Shown here piece after piece: positions 1 to 7,517 of a stretch of 13,216 nucleotides of DNA (position 1 is the first letter of the stretch; each line of letters starts with the position of its first letter). Origin of the DNA: Flammeovirgaceae bacterium UBA2371 (GTDB lineage Bacteria; Bacteroidota; Bacteroidia; Cytophagales; Cyclobacteriaceae); NCBI GenBank assembly GCA_002345965.1, contig DDTF01000031.1, forward strand, positions 128,563 to 141,778, in the 5' to 3' direction. A program made the position numbers and the translations under genes. The notes under the pieces were generated by a model, which made no database searches, was not told the origin of the DNA, and saw only the letters and a program-made list of their open reading frames with translations.

Positions 1-386
1 GGTCGCAGATGATAGGGAATTGTTTTTCTCTCCCCTGCTGCAAGTGTGATTGTAAATTCTAAATTTCTTTTTTGAAACTGATGAGGAATCTCATCGAAAA
101 TTCTAATTCTGGTTTTGAATACATAAAGATTTTCAAGGTAGATTCTAATTTCATTTTCATCACCATTCGAAAGTTTATCAGGCGTAAACCTCTTTCCATA
201 GAGCCCCTTCTTCACTCTATACAATAGAATGATGTCTGTGATTATGAGTCCTCCGAAACAAAATAGAACCAATTTTGGTATCCAGATCAGGTATGGAAAC
301 AAAAAGCTGACAATGAATAGCACCACCACCAAAGCGGCAGCCTGGAAGAAACGATTGTTTAGAAATAGGCTCTTAACAAGCTTCAT
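1..386 (-). CDS. DUF58 domain-containing protein, N-terminal part (runs off left edge)
   Basis: Only the first 128 codons and two bases of the next are inside the window; the frame is open to base 1. The protein begins MKLVKSLFLNNRF and has two closely spaced hydrophobic segments at about residues 16-36 and 38-56. A positively charged stretch (YRVKKGLYGKR) and the sequence PDKLSNGDENEIRIYLEN follow, typical of the beta-sandwich region that precedes the von Willebrand-like DUF58 core. The DUF58 core itself lies outside the window, so the family call rests on this N-terminal pattern and on the neighbour. The ATG overlaps the stop of the upstream MoxR ATPase gene by four bases (ATGA), a classic coupled arrangement. 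DUF58 proteins are known partners of MoxR AAA+ ATPases; the exact biochemical role is not known. Confidence 0.85.
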   Translation of the reverse strand, partial: MKLVKSLFLNNRFFQAAALVVVLFIVSFLFPYLIWIPKLVLFCFGGLIITDIILLYRVKKGLYGKRFTPDKLSNGDENEIRIYLENLYVFKTRIRIFDEIPHQFQKRNLEFTITLAAGERKTIPYHLR

Positions 387-1360
387 CTTGGCACTTCTAT
401 CTTGTCTATAATCTGTTGTACAATAGTGTCGGGGCTTATTCCTTCCATTTCTTTTTCCGGACTTAGAACGATTCGATGTCTCAATACCGGCAATGCAATT
501 TTCTTGATGTCTTCCGGATTGATAAAATCACGACCTTGTATTAATGCGAAGGCCTTGGCTCCATTCAGGATGGCTACCGATGCCCGTGGGGAAGCTCCTA
601 GAAATAGCATAGGGTTATTTCTTGTTTCCTGTACAATCTGGGCGATGTAGCGGATCAGTGGTTCTTCAACATGTACATGTTGAGTAAACGCTTTTATACT
701 TATAATTTCTTCTGCTGAGATAATTGGATTAACCTCTTCTACCGCCAAAGATCCCGCCCGATGGTGCTGTCTTGAAATGATGTTTACCTCTTCGTCCAGG
801 TTAGGATATTGTACAACGATTTTGAAAATAAAGCGATCGAGTTGCGCTTCAGGCAGTCTATAGGTGCCCTCATGTTCAATCGGGTTTTGGGTGGCAAGCA
901 CTATATATGGTTTTTTCATAGGATGGGTTGTACCATCCACAGTCACTTGCCTTTCCTCCATCACTTCAAATAATGCAGCCTGGGTTTTAGCGGGAGCTCG
1001 GTTGATCTCATCAATCAAAACGATATTGGAAAAGATTGGTCCAGGATGAAATTCAAAGTCTGATTTTTTTACGTTGAATACAGAGGTGCCCACAACATCA
1101 GAGGGCATGAGATCTGGGGTAAACTGAATACGTGAAAAATCTACAGAGATGATCTTGGAAAAAAGCTTAGCCGTTAAAGTTTTTGCAACACCAGGAACGC
1201 CTTCTATTAATACATGGCCGTCTGCAAGCATTGCAGTTACGAGAAGGTCAATCATGTCTTCTTGTCCTACTATTACCTTTCCGATTTCCTCTTTTATTTT
1301 CTTTACCTGCTCGCTCAGCTTTGTCAAATCGACTCTGCTTTTAAAAATTGATTCGTCCAT
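383..1360 (-). CDS. MoxR family AAA+ ATPase
   Basis: A 325-residue AAA+ ATPase of the MoxR (RavA-like) group, about the usual length. Visible motifs are Walker A GVPGVAKT (54-61), Walker B IVLIDE (113-118), sensor 1 in LATQNP (N159), an arginine finger candidate in EAQLDRF (R176) and sensor 2 in GASPRAS (R259). A C-terminal helical lid follows. Members of this family are cytoplasmic chaperone-like ATPases thought to remodel or assemble partner proteins, often together with DUF58 or VWA-domain proteins. The ATG start gives the normal N-terminus and lies six bases after the stop of the DUF4350 gene; the stop overlaps the DUF58 start. It is the only ATPase in this operon and so the likely motor of the membrane system encoded around it. 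Its substrate is unknown. Confidence 0.95.
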   Translation of the reverse strand: MDESIFKSRVDLTKLSEQVKKIKEEIGKVIVGQEDMIDLLVTAMLADGHVLIEGVPGVAKTLTAKLFSKIISVDFSRIQFTPDLMPSDVVGTSVFNVKKSDFEFHPGPIFSNIVLIDEINRAPAKTQAALFEVMEERQVTVDGTTHPMKKPYIVLATQNPIEHEGTYRLPEAQLDRFIFKIVVQYPNLDEEVNIISRQHHRAGSLAVEEVNPIISAEEIISIKAFTQHVHVEEPLIRYIAQIVQETRNNPMLFLGASPRASVAILNGAKAFALIQGRDFINPEDIKKIALPVLRHRIVLSPEKEMEGISPDTIVQQIIDKIEVPR

Positions 1361-1366
1361 AATTTT

Positions 1367-2536
1367 TTATTTTATAAAATTCTCTATTTGTTCGTTCAAC
1401 GAAATAAGTTCATCGACAGTGATCTGATCCTTTTCTTGTATTTTTTTAATGAGTGCAAACAGGGCAGCTGTGCCGTCTTCATCATTTCCTGTTTTTCTCG
1501 CAATAACAGACACATCTGTTTCGGCCATCGGATCAAAATGGTATTTACTGCGGAGGGTGTCCATTAGAAATATTATTTTCTTATCAGCAATATTTTTATG
1601 GTCCCCTTGCTGATAATATAAATTGCCGATAGTAGCTACAAATTCGAGCGTTGTATTTTGTACAGGTGGGATTATTGGAATAACGCGTTGCTTTCTTTTT
1701 GATTCAAACAGGATAAAGAGCAACAGTGAAAAAATAGTAATGTAATAGGCCGAAGAAAGTGAATCTTGAGAAAGTACAAAGCGAAGGGGTGTACTTGCTT
1801 CCATTCGTCCCAAGTGATAGTACTCTGTCCAAATTAATTTTTGATTGCCTAAGTACGATAAAGATTGGGAGGCGAAGGCATGGTTTTCACCATTCAATAA
1901 ATTGATGTTGGTAAAAGCAAGGGGTGTGCTATTGACGATTAGCGCTCCGTTCCCAATGGCTATTCTTAGAGTTACTGGTTTGTCAGAATCATTTTTACCA
2001 ATGATGGTTGTTTTGAGTGTGTCAAAAGAATTGAAGTAGTTGTGTGCGTTGTCTTTTCTGTATTTATAGTTGGTGAGTGTATCCAAAGATGAATTCAGAA
2101 AACGGAGTGAAATAGAATCTCTCAGATCAATGAGGCTTTGATTATTGAAAAGATAATCAACTGTATTCAGCTGAAGCGTATCAGCAAAGTGTCCGTTAAA
2201 GTAGTGAGCGGATAGAAACGCTGTATTCCCCTTTGAAATATAACTGAAAAGTGTTTCTGTGTCAGCCTTGTCAAGATTAAGTGTGGTTGAAAGGCTAAAA
2301 AAGGCAGTGTTTGTGTTTTTACTTTTGAGTAATTCGTACAATGTTTCATTGACGTGGGTTATTGAGTCAAACAATGCCGGCATCATCTCATTAAGTGCGT
2401 AAGTGCCATAAGGATTTTTGTCAACATGTGATAAGGTTATGGACCAGTTGTGCTGTTTTGGGCTCAATAATTGAACGGTTGCATATATTCCAATGAAAAG
2501 GGAAAGATAAATAATGTATTTCCAGTCCTTTTTCAT
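1367..2536 (-). CDS. DUF4350 domain-containing membrane protein
   Basis: A 389-residue protein with an N-terminal membrane segment (about 8-24, IIYLSLFIGIYATVQLL) and a second one (about 263-277, YYITIFSLLLFILFE), leaving a region of about 240 residues between them that should lie outside the cytoplasmic membrane. The juxtamembrane sequence NPYGTYALNEMMP and the Rossmann-like extracytoplasmic part fit DUF4350. The cytoplasmic tail (about 280-389) is basic at first (SKRKQR) and then helical and acidic. The gene sits four bases after the DUF4129 gene and six bases before the MoxR gene. The order DUF4129, DUF4350, MoxR, DUF58 is a familiar Bacteroidota arrangement. No catalytic motif is visible. 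A role as a membrane component served by the MoxR ATPase is an inference from context. Confidence 0.85.
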   Translation of the reverse strand: MKKDWKYIIYLSLFIGIYATVQLLSPKQHNWSITLSHVDKNPYGTYALNEMMPALFDSITHVNETLYELLKSKNTNTAFFSLSTTLNLDKADTETLFSYISKGNTAFLSAHYFNGHFADTLQLNTVDYLFNNQSLIDLRDSISLRFLNSSLDTLTNYKYRKDNAHNYFNSFDTLKTTIIGKNDSDKPVTLRIAIGNGALIVNSTPLAFTNINLLNGENHAFASQSLSYLGNQKLIWTEYYHLGRMEASTPLRFVLSQDSLSSAYYITIFSLLLFILFESKRKQRVIPIIPPVQNTTLEFVATIGNLYYQQGDHKNIADKKIIFLMDTLRSKYHFDPMAETDVSVIARKTGNDEDGTAALFALIKKIQEKDQITVDELISLNEQIENFIK

Positions 2537-2540
2537 TTTG

Positions 2541-3317
2541 TTATGCGGAAGTTTTTTGTTTTAAGGTTTCAAAAAGTTGTTGCGCTTTTTTAAATGCATC
2601 TTCTTCAATGAGAAAATTGCCATACCATGCATACTCAAAATAACGGCTAAGTTGATTGTAATTTGTTTTCAGTTCGCCTGCGCCTAATTCATCGGAATAG
2701 TCATGATTGGTTTTGCCGGCCTGCCATTGGATGTATTGCTTATCTGCCAGCATTTTCAAAGCGTATAGAAAAATCAGGCGAATGCCATTTCGGTATTTTT
2801 TATTATTAAGTGCTTCTTGAATGAGCCTCTCAAAATCCATTTCATGGATGTTCTCGTGAAATACGGTAGTTTTTATCGCTCCCCGATCTGCGCCTGAATA
2901 AAAAACTTTAAAAGCATTAACTTTTAGGATCATCATTAGAATAAGGATGAAGCCAATTAAAGCGGCTGAATAAACCAGTACACGGCCCCAATTGGTAGTG
3001 GAGGCTCCATCAAAAAGGGCACTAAAAAATTGACCAACCCATTTCCAAAATCTATCCCAAAGGCTTTCAGCTACAGTTGGTGGTTCTTTGTATGTAAGGT
3101 CCGGATTGGATTTTAGTTCTGTAATTTTTTCTTCTGAAAAAAACCTGGCTACAACACGAGAGGTGTCTGTGGCTGCACGATAGTCAACTTCATTGAATGT
3201 CTCCTCATCGTAATAGAAGGCAGAGTCATAATCAGTAGCATCAATTTGCGCTAGTGCGAAGTTGAATTGAATGAGGACTATGCATATAATCCCGAGATAT
3301 CGAAATGAGCTTATCAA
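2541..3317 (-). CDS. DUF4129 domain-containing membrane protein, TTG start
   Basis: A 258-residue protein. Residues 1-23 form a probable signal peptide (hydrophobic IICIVLIQFNFALA then Q), followed by an acidic extracytoplasmic part, a membrane segment at about 113-133, and a cytoplasmic C-terminal DUF4129 region at about 165-255 (FERLIQEALNNKKYRNGIR, then the helix LIFLYALKMLADKQYIQW). The start is a TTG: it overlaps the stop of the preceding gene by four bases (TTGA), directly precedes the signal peptide, and no in-frame ATG occurs until well inside the protein, in the membrane segment. The family co-occurs with MoxR, DUF58 and transglutaminase-type genes. Its molecular function is not established; a role as a membrane scaffold in the MoxR system is inferred. 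Confidence 0.86.
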   Translation of the reverse strand: MISSFRYLGIICIVLIQFNFALAQIDATDYDSAFYYDEETFNEVDYRAATDTSRVVARFFSEEKITELKSNPDLTYKEPPTVAESLWDRFWKWVGQFFSALFDGASTTNWGRVLVYSAALIGFILILMMILKVNAFKVFYSGADRGAIKTTVFHENIHEMDFERLIQEALNNKKYRNGIRLIFLYALKMLADKQYIQWQAGKTNHDYSDELGAGELKTNYNQLSRYFEYAWYGNFLIEEDAFKKAQQLFETLKQKTSA

Positions 3318-4300
3318 AAGTCTTCCTTTCTTTCGGTGGACGAATCTAAAGGTTTGCCAAGTGATTCAATTTCATTCATTAAACCTTTTGCTTCTTTTAA
3401 TTCTACCAGGTTGAAATATTGTAAGGCAATACCAATGTTGGGTATGGCGCTGAGTACCATCTGCGAAAGATAATAGACAGCAAAAGAAAGAATGGTAAAA
3501 AGCTTCCACTTAAAGGAGGGCTCCTGAAAAATATCGGTGGACACATTGTGCATTGCTGAAATTATCGTGGTGATATACCACGGCATAATGAACAAATACG
3601 ATAATGTAGAAACAATCAGACTAAGGACCATGATAAGGCCAAATGTACTCCACCATTTACCTCGAACCAGATTAAATGATCTGCTAAGAGCTGGGAAGAA
3701 ACCACTCTTCTCATAGGCTCTAATAAAGAACGTAAGGGACGCGCCAAAGATCAGATAAAAAAGCACCACGATAATACCAATTACTCCGAACACTATTAGA
3801 AATGGAGAGATTGTGCTAAGTAAAACCATAGGAATCAACATTAGCATGTAGGCTAGAATAAAGAGAATGGCGAAAAAAAGCATGGTTCCCAAGTACATCC
3901 AAAAAGTGGATTTAACCCTTTCCCAAACTTCATTTATTTCTATTTGATTGGATTTTTTCTCACCATAGAGGATTATGTAATTATTAATGGTAGCCATTGA
4001 AGCCACACCGCTGACCAGCAGAAAAACCAATGCAAAGATAATCTGTAGCCAAAAATTTAGGGAAAGAAAATATTTCTCCATGGCTTCGCTGCTTCCGGTA
4101 TATGAAGATTGAGAAAAATTAAAAAAATCTCCTATGAAAGAACCCATGAGAAGACTGCCCATTAGTACAGGGGGCCCTGCAATGAATAGTACACTCTTGG
4201 TTAAAGGTTTGAAATTCTGTTTAAGAAATTCGAACGTGTCATTTATCTTTTTGCTAAAATCCCTTGCCTTATGAAATTCCAGTGGTGTGAAGGTCTTCAT
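3314..4300 (-). CDS. Polytopic membrane protein of the SpoIIM/MoxR cluster
   Basis: A 328-residue integral membrane protein without a signal peptide. After a soluble N-terminus (MKTFTPLEFHKARDFSKKIN) come about six hydrophobic segments, at roughly 36-60, 82-105, 133-160, 162-195, 218-245 and 270-295. A conserved-looking RSFNLVRGKWWSTFG stretch lies before the fifth. The layout resembles the membrane domains of DUF4013 or glycerophosphodiester phosphodiesterase type, but no catalytic residues are seen and I do not assign an enzyme. The ATG lies inside the end of the SpoIIM gene (32-base overlap) and the stop overlaps the TTG of the DUF4129 gene, so it is translated as part of a coupled series. 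Context makes it a core membrane subunit of the MoxR-associated system. Confidence 0.75.
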   Translation of the reverse strand: MKTFTPLEFHKARDFSKKINDTFEFLKQNFKPLTKSVLFIAGPPVLMGSLLMGSFIGDFFNFSQSSYTGSSEAMEKYFLSLNFWLQIIFALVFLLVSGVASMATINNYIILYGEKKSNQIEINEVWERVKSTFWMYLGTMLFFAILFILAYMLMLIPMVLLSTISPFLIVFGVIGIIVVLFYLIFGASLTFFIRAYEKSGFFPALSRSFNLVRGKWWSTFGLIMVLSLIVSTLSYLFIMPWYITTIISAMHNVSTDIFQEPSFKWKLFTILSFAVYYLSQMVLSAIPNIGIALQYFNLVELKEAKGLMNEIESLGKPLDSSTERKEDF

Positions 4301-5243
4301 TGCGTTTTAATAAAATTGGATAAACAATAAAATAATAAACCATAAGTAGTGCAGAGGCACCAATGATAAATGTTTTGAAGCCCCAGTGCATAAAGGCATA
4401 TCTTGTAATAAATGACTCAATGAATCCGGCTAAGATGAAGAAGGGGACCAGCCCTATTACAATTTTCAACCCCTTTAAAGCCCCCATCTTAAATGATGCC
4501 AGCCGAGAATAGGTTCCTGGAAATAAAATGCTGTTGCCCATTGTAAACCCTGCGGCTGCAGCTATAACAATAGAGGTAAGTTCTACTGTACCATGCAACA
4601 TAATTACAGGAAGCGCCTGAGCCAATTCACTTTCCTGATAGAAAAACATAAGAAATGTACCTACCATCAGGCCATTGTAAAACAGATAAAATCCTGTACC
4701 TATTGACGCAAAAAATCCATACACGAATACTTTGAAAGAAACCAGGATGTTGTTTTGGGTAATCATAAGAAACATTTCAAGTGGGCCTGATTCAGAATAA
4801 ACTTGTGTTGGGTTTCCGTTCTTGATGTTTTCCAAAGTCATGTTTACATAACCATCACCCAAGATTAATCTTACAAAAGTGTCGTCATGGCTGACAGAGA
4901 CAGCGCCAATCATACCTGCTATCATGAAAATTATAAATGAGTAAAGAAGGGGCTTTCTCACTTCATGCAGGATAAGGGGCAATTCATATTTCCAAAAGGT
5001 TACAAATCGGCTCTTTTCCTCTTTTTTATTTTTGTAAATCTCCAGGTGAATCTTGCTGGCAAGTGCGTTAAGGTATTGCGTGGTGCGACTTTTTGGATAT
5101 TGCGTGTTGGCAAATGATAAGTCATCTGTTATTTGAATAAACAGCTCTGCAAGTTTATCGGGTTGGGCTTTTGGTTGGCCGACTATTTTTTCAAACTCCT
5201 CCCACCGTGGTTTATTTTGTTTGATAAAAGTTGCCTCTCGCAT
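4269..5243 (-). CDS. Stage II sporulation protein M (SpoIIM/DUF95) family membrane protein
   Basis: A 324-residue membrane protein. The ATG chosen here gives the N-terminus MREATFIKQNKPRWEEFE, the characteristic start of SpoIIM-family proteins in Bacteroidota; a TTG four codons upstream is open but adds no recognisable residues. A soluble helical part of about 95 residues is followed by membrane segments at about 98-116, 165-188, 190-203, 211-236, 258-280 and 291-311. The family signature HGTVELTSIVIAAAAG is at 217-232 (H217, E221). In Bacillus, SpoIIM acts with SpoIID and SpoIIP in peptidoglycan degradation during engulfment; this non-sporulating relative need not do the same. It is the first gene of a six-gene minus-strand operon, and a long hairpin ends 14 bases before its ATG. 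Confidence 0.9.
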   Translation of the reverse strand: MREATFIKQNKPRWEEFEKIVGQPKAQPDKLAELFIQITDDLSFANTQYPKSRTTQYLNALASKIHLEIYKNKKEEKSRFVTFWKYELPLILHEVRKPLLYSFIIFMIAGMIGAVSVSHDDTFVRLILGDGYVNMTLENIKNGNPTQVYSESGPLEMFLMITQNNILVSFKVFVYGFFASIGTGFYLFYNGLMVGTFLMFFYQESELAQALPVIMLHGTVELTSIVIAAAAGFTMGNSILFPGTYSRLASFKMGALKGLKIVIGLVPFFILAGFIESFITRYAFMHWGFKTFIIGASALLMVYYFIVYPILLKRNEDLHTTGIS

Positions 5244-5257
5244 GTTCAGAAACAATT

Positions 5258-5305
5258 AAGGCTGGAAGTTAGAGGTTAAGATCTTTACCTCCAACTTCCA
5301 GCCTT
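5258..5305 (-). terminator. Long imperfect hairpin between dipeptidase and SpoIIM genes
   Basis: A 48-base inverted repeat with arms 5258-5281 and 5282-5305; the outer arm reads AAGGCTGGAAGTT. Only two positions fail to complement: 5271/5292 and 5277/5286. On the minus-strand RNA the first becomes a G-U wobble whereas on the plus strand it is A-C, so the structure folds better in the minus transcript and probably acts there. It lies 23 bases after the dipeptidase stop and is followed by a weak, interrupted U-rich run. It is best read as the dipeptidase terminator, possibly partial, so that some transcription continues into the SpoIIM operon. No promoter box is visible between it and the SpoIIM start. 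A dispersed intergenic palindrome is an alternative. Confidence 0.65.
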
Positions 5306-5328
5306 TATGTAAAATAAAGCCTTTGGTT

Positions 5329-6585
5329 TTATCCCTTGTTCTGGAGTTCTTTGGCAACTTCGGTTACCTTGTTCCAAACCCTGAAAACATTTTTAGAGCA
5401 GATTTTCTCGATGTCTTCCTCGGAATATCCTCTTTTCAATAATTCAACAATAAGATTAGGGAAGGAGGAAACATCTTTTAGTCCTGTGGGTAAGCTGTCG
5501 CCTACTCCATCGTAGTCCGATCCAATGCCAACATGATCAATACCAGCCAATGTTACAACATGGTCGATATGGTCTACTACGCGCTCCAGGGTGGCGTATT
5601 GCTTAGGGTTTTCTTTATTAAACTTATCTATCAGGGGCTTTGCTGCATCATCTGTTTCATTGAGGCCAGCTTCTGCTAACATGGATTTTAACTTTTGATC
5701 CCTTTCTTGATTAGCCTGCACAACTGCTGAATCGAGAAAAGATGAACCATAGTTAATTTGAATTACACCGCCATTGGCACCCAACGCTTTGATCATATCA
5801 TCATTCATGTTTCTTTCAAACCCAGGTGTATAAAAGCGGCATGATGAATGAGAAGCGATGCAAGGCGCTTTGGTTAGTTCCATTACCTGATAGAAAGTGT
5901 CATCGTCCACATGAGAGATATCGACCATTATTCCTACTTTATTCATTTCAGCAACCACTTGGCGGCCATACTCACTAAGTCCTCCATGTGTACCTGTAGT
6001 GTCGTATGAAGAATCGCAAATTTGATTGTCTTTACCATGGGTAAGGGTTGCATATCTAATGCCACGATCAAAAAAGTACTTTACATTTGATAAATCATTT
6101 CCAAACGGGGCAGCATTTTCCATACCCATAGGTAATGAAATCTTTCCCGCTTTGAAGTTCGCCTCTACATCCTGAGGCGAATTGGCCAAGGCAAACTTAT
6201 CAGGAAGGTTGGTGGTGATTGCAATTACATTGTTAATTAGCGAATCAGCCAATGCTTTACCCATATCTTTTTGTTGTTGATACTCAGATGGAATATAAAT
6301 AGACATGAAAGGAGCATCAAGTCCGCCTTTTTTGGCTCGCTCAAAGTCAAAGTCACCTTCTGTAGTACTTACCAATACGTTAGCGTTTTCAGCATTGATA
6401 TTAATATTTTGTTCTTTCAACCTGTAGGGTACATCTATGTGACCATCGGTAATGATAAAGCGATGGGCCAATTCTTCGGCATAAGTACGTAATTCTTCAT
6501 CGCTCATGTTCTCAACTGTCTTTTTTTGCTGACACCCGCTAAGGGCTAAAACAAAAATGCAAAGTAAGGGGTAAATGAATTTCAT
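5329..6585 (-). CDS. Membrane dipeptidase (peptidase family M19) lipoprotein
   Basis: A 418-residue M19 (renal dipeptidase-like) zinc metallopeptidase. The ATG at 6585 is chosen because it puts a lipoprotein signal peptide at the N-terminus (MKFIYPLLCIFVLALSGC, lipobox LSGC with C18); an upstream in-frame start would add a charged, non-signal extension. Metal ligands seen are H49 and D51 (TDGHIDVPYR), bridging E156 (MGMENAAPF), H225 (DISHVDDDTF) and H246 (IASHSSCRFYTPGFERN), plus the conserved D357 (GIGSDYDGVG). The enzyme should act in the periplasm or on a membrane face, cleaving dipeptides, often those with a C-terminal D-residue, which would suit peptidoglycan-derived peptides. Substrate is not fixed by sequence. 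It stands head to head with the RDD operon, and a hairpin follows its stop. Confidence 0.95.
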   Translation of the reverse strand: MKFIYPLLCIFVLALSGCQQKKTVENMSDEELRTYAEELAHRFIITDGHIDVPYRLKEQNININAENANVLVSTTEGDFDFERAKKGGLDAPFMSIYIPSEYQQQKDMGKALADSLINNVIAITTNLPDKFALANSPQDVEANFKAGKISLPMGMENAAPFGNDLSNVKYFFDRGIRYATLTHGKDNQICDSSYDTTGTHGGLSEYGRQVVAEMNKVGIMVDISHVDDDTFYQVMELTKAPCIASHSSCRFYTPGFERNMNDDMIKALGANGGVIQINYGSSFLDSAVVQANQERDQKLKSMLAEAGLNETDDAAKPLIDKFNKENPKQYATLERVVDHIDHVVTLAGIDHVGIGSDYDGVGDSLPTGLKDVSSFPNLIVELLKRGYSEEDIEKICSKNVFRVWNKVTEVAKELQNKG

Positions 6586-6661
6586 TTTTTTTGAATGGTT
6601 TTTAGTAATCAATCAATGAATTGCCTGATATTTCATTAGGCTTTCCAGTTTTAAAGAACGC

Positions 6662-6678
6662 CCAATCTACTTGATTGG
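6662..6678. promoter_or_regulatory. Palindrome, possible operator
   Basis: CCAATCTACTTGATTGG has perfect six-base arms (CCAATC and GATTGG) around a five-base spacer. It lies 77 bases from the dipeptidase ATG and 129 bases from the RDD ATG, a position suited to a dimeric regulator acting on either gene. TTGATTG recurs at about 6710. It is short enough to occur by chance; no regulator gene is nearby. Confidence 0.25.
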
Positions 6679-6734
6679 AGCGAAAAAATCATCAGAAAGT
6701 TCCATTTCATTTGATTGAATTAACTTTAACGCAG

Positions 6735-6766
6735 TTTAATATTTTAGATTTTCTATCCTATACTTG
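6735..6766 (+). promoter_or_regulatory. Tentative Bacteroidota-type promoter for the RDD operon
   Basis: TATACTTG at 6759-6766 differs by one base from the TAnnTTTG -7 consensus, and TTTA at 6735-6738 could serve as a degenerate -33 element with a spacer of about 20 bases. Transcription would begin near 6772, giving a leader of about 35 bases before the ATG at 6807. The AT-rich context makes chance matches likely. Confidence 0.3.
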
Positions 6767-6806
6767 CTCAAAACAAGATAAAAGGAGAAGAACCGGTCAG
6801 CCTACT

Positions 6807-7517
6807 ATGCAAACGATAAAGGTAAGAACCACTCACAATGTATTTATCCAATATCCAATCGCCAGTTTGGGAGATCGTATTCTTGCATTTCTGCTTGATT
6901 ATTTGATTTTGATCGCCTACTCCCTATTTTTCATAGTCTTATTTATAAATACAGATGTAGCAGTTCCATGGATTTGGATGGTGATACTAGGTTTACCCTG
7001 GTTGCTTTACCATGTGCTGTTTGAAATCTTCATGAATGGACAAAGTCCTGGAAAACGCGTGATGAAAATTCAGGTCGTCCGTTTGGACGGTACCCCGCCA
7101 ACCATAGGGAATTACCTCATGAGGTGGATATTCAGTTTTATTGATTATTATATTTTCTCAGGATTAATCGCAGTAATTGTTATTGCGGTGGGAGGCAAAG
7201 GCCAGCGCCTTGGAGATTTGGTGGCCGGGACTAGTGTGGTGAAGTTAATTGAGGAAAGAGAGATTGCGTCAAAGGAAATTTTTGTAACCGCTGAAGAAGC
7301 ATATACTCCAACTTTTGGTCAGGTGATACAATTGAAGGAGGCTGACATTGAATTAATTCAAAGGGCTTTAGAAGTAAATCGTGATCAGGGTAACTCCGAA
7401 CCATTATTGGTTGTTACTGAAAAAGTGAAATCCTTGTTGGGGATTCAGACGGACCTTCCTCCCGTTAAGTTTTTATATACAATCATTAAGGATTTTAACC
7501 ACCTCACTTCAAAGTGA
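6807..7517 (+). CDS. RDD family membrane protein
   Basis: A 236-residue protein starting at the ATG that gives MQTIKVRTTHNVFIQYPIAS; upstream frame sequence (to a TTG at 6675) has no family character. The RDD domain spans about residues 12-150, with R24 and D31 in LGDRILAFLLDYLIL, membrane segments at about 24-47, 52-73 and 107-129, the GQSPGKRVMKIQVV loop (78-91) and the closing GQRLGDLVAGT (D137). A soluble cytoplasmic tail of about 90 residues follows. RDD proteins are small membrane proteins of unclear biochemistry, some linked to ion transport. In Bacteroidota they are frequently found beside SpoIIM and MoxR genes, which fits the operon on the other side of the dipeptidase. It is the first of five co-directional genes; the stop overlaps the next start (GTGA). 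Confidence 0.9.
   Translation: MQTIKVRTTHNVFIQYPIASLGDRILAFLLDYLILIAYSLFFIVLFINTDVAVPWIWMVILGLPWLLYHVLFEIFMNGQSPGKRVMKIQVVRLDGTPPTIGNYLMRWIFSFIDYYIFSGLIAVIVIAVGGKGQRLGDLVAGTSVVKLIEEREIASKEIFVTAEEAYTPTFGQVIQLKEADIELIQRALEVNRDQGNSEPLLVVTEKVKSLLGIQTDLPPVKFLYTIIKDFNHLTSK

Larger units (their letters stand above)
6586..6806. promoter_or_regulatory. Divergent intergenic region between dipeptidase and RDD operon
   Basis: The largest gap in the window (221 bases), lying between two divergent genes, so both promoters should be here. No credible coding frame is seen: a long plus-strand frame reads back from the RDD gene to a TTG at 6675, but it has no family-like sequence. A small palindrome and one tentative plus-strand promoter are listed separately. 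No TAnnTTTG box is seen on the minus strand for the dipeptidase. Confidence 0.6.

Noticed and set aside
5244..5255. SpoIIM start at TTG 5255
   Set aside because: The ATG at 5243 gives the characteristic MREATFIKQNK start; the extra four residues are not expected.
6586..6612. Dipeptidase start upstream of 6585
   Set aside because: It would put nine mostly polar and charged residues ahead of a complete lipoprotein signal peptide.
6675..6806. Extension of the RDD gene upstream to TTG 6675
   Set aside because: The added 44 residues have no RDD family character and cross the likely promoter; the ATG at 6807 gives a normal family N-terminus.
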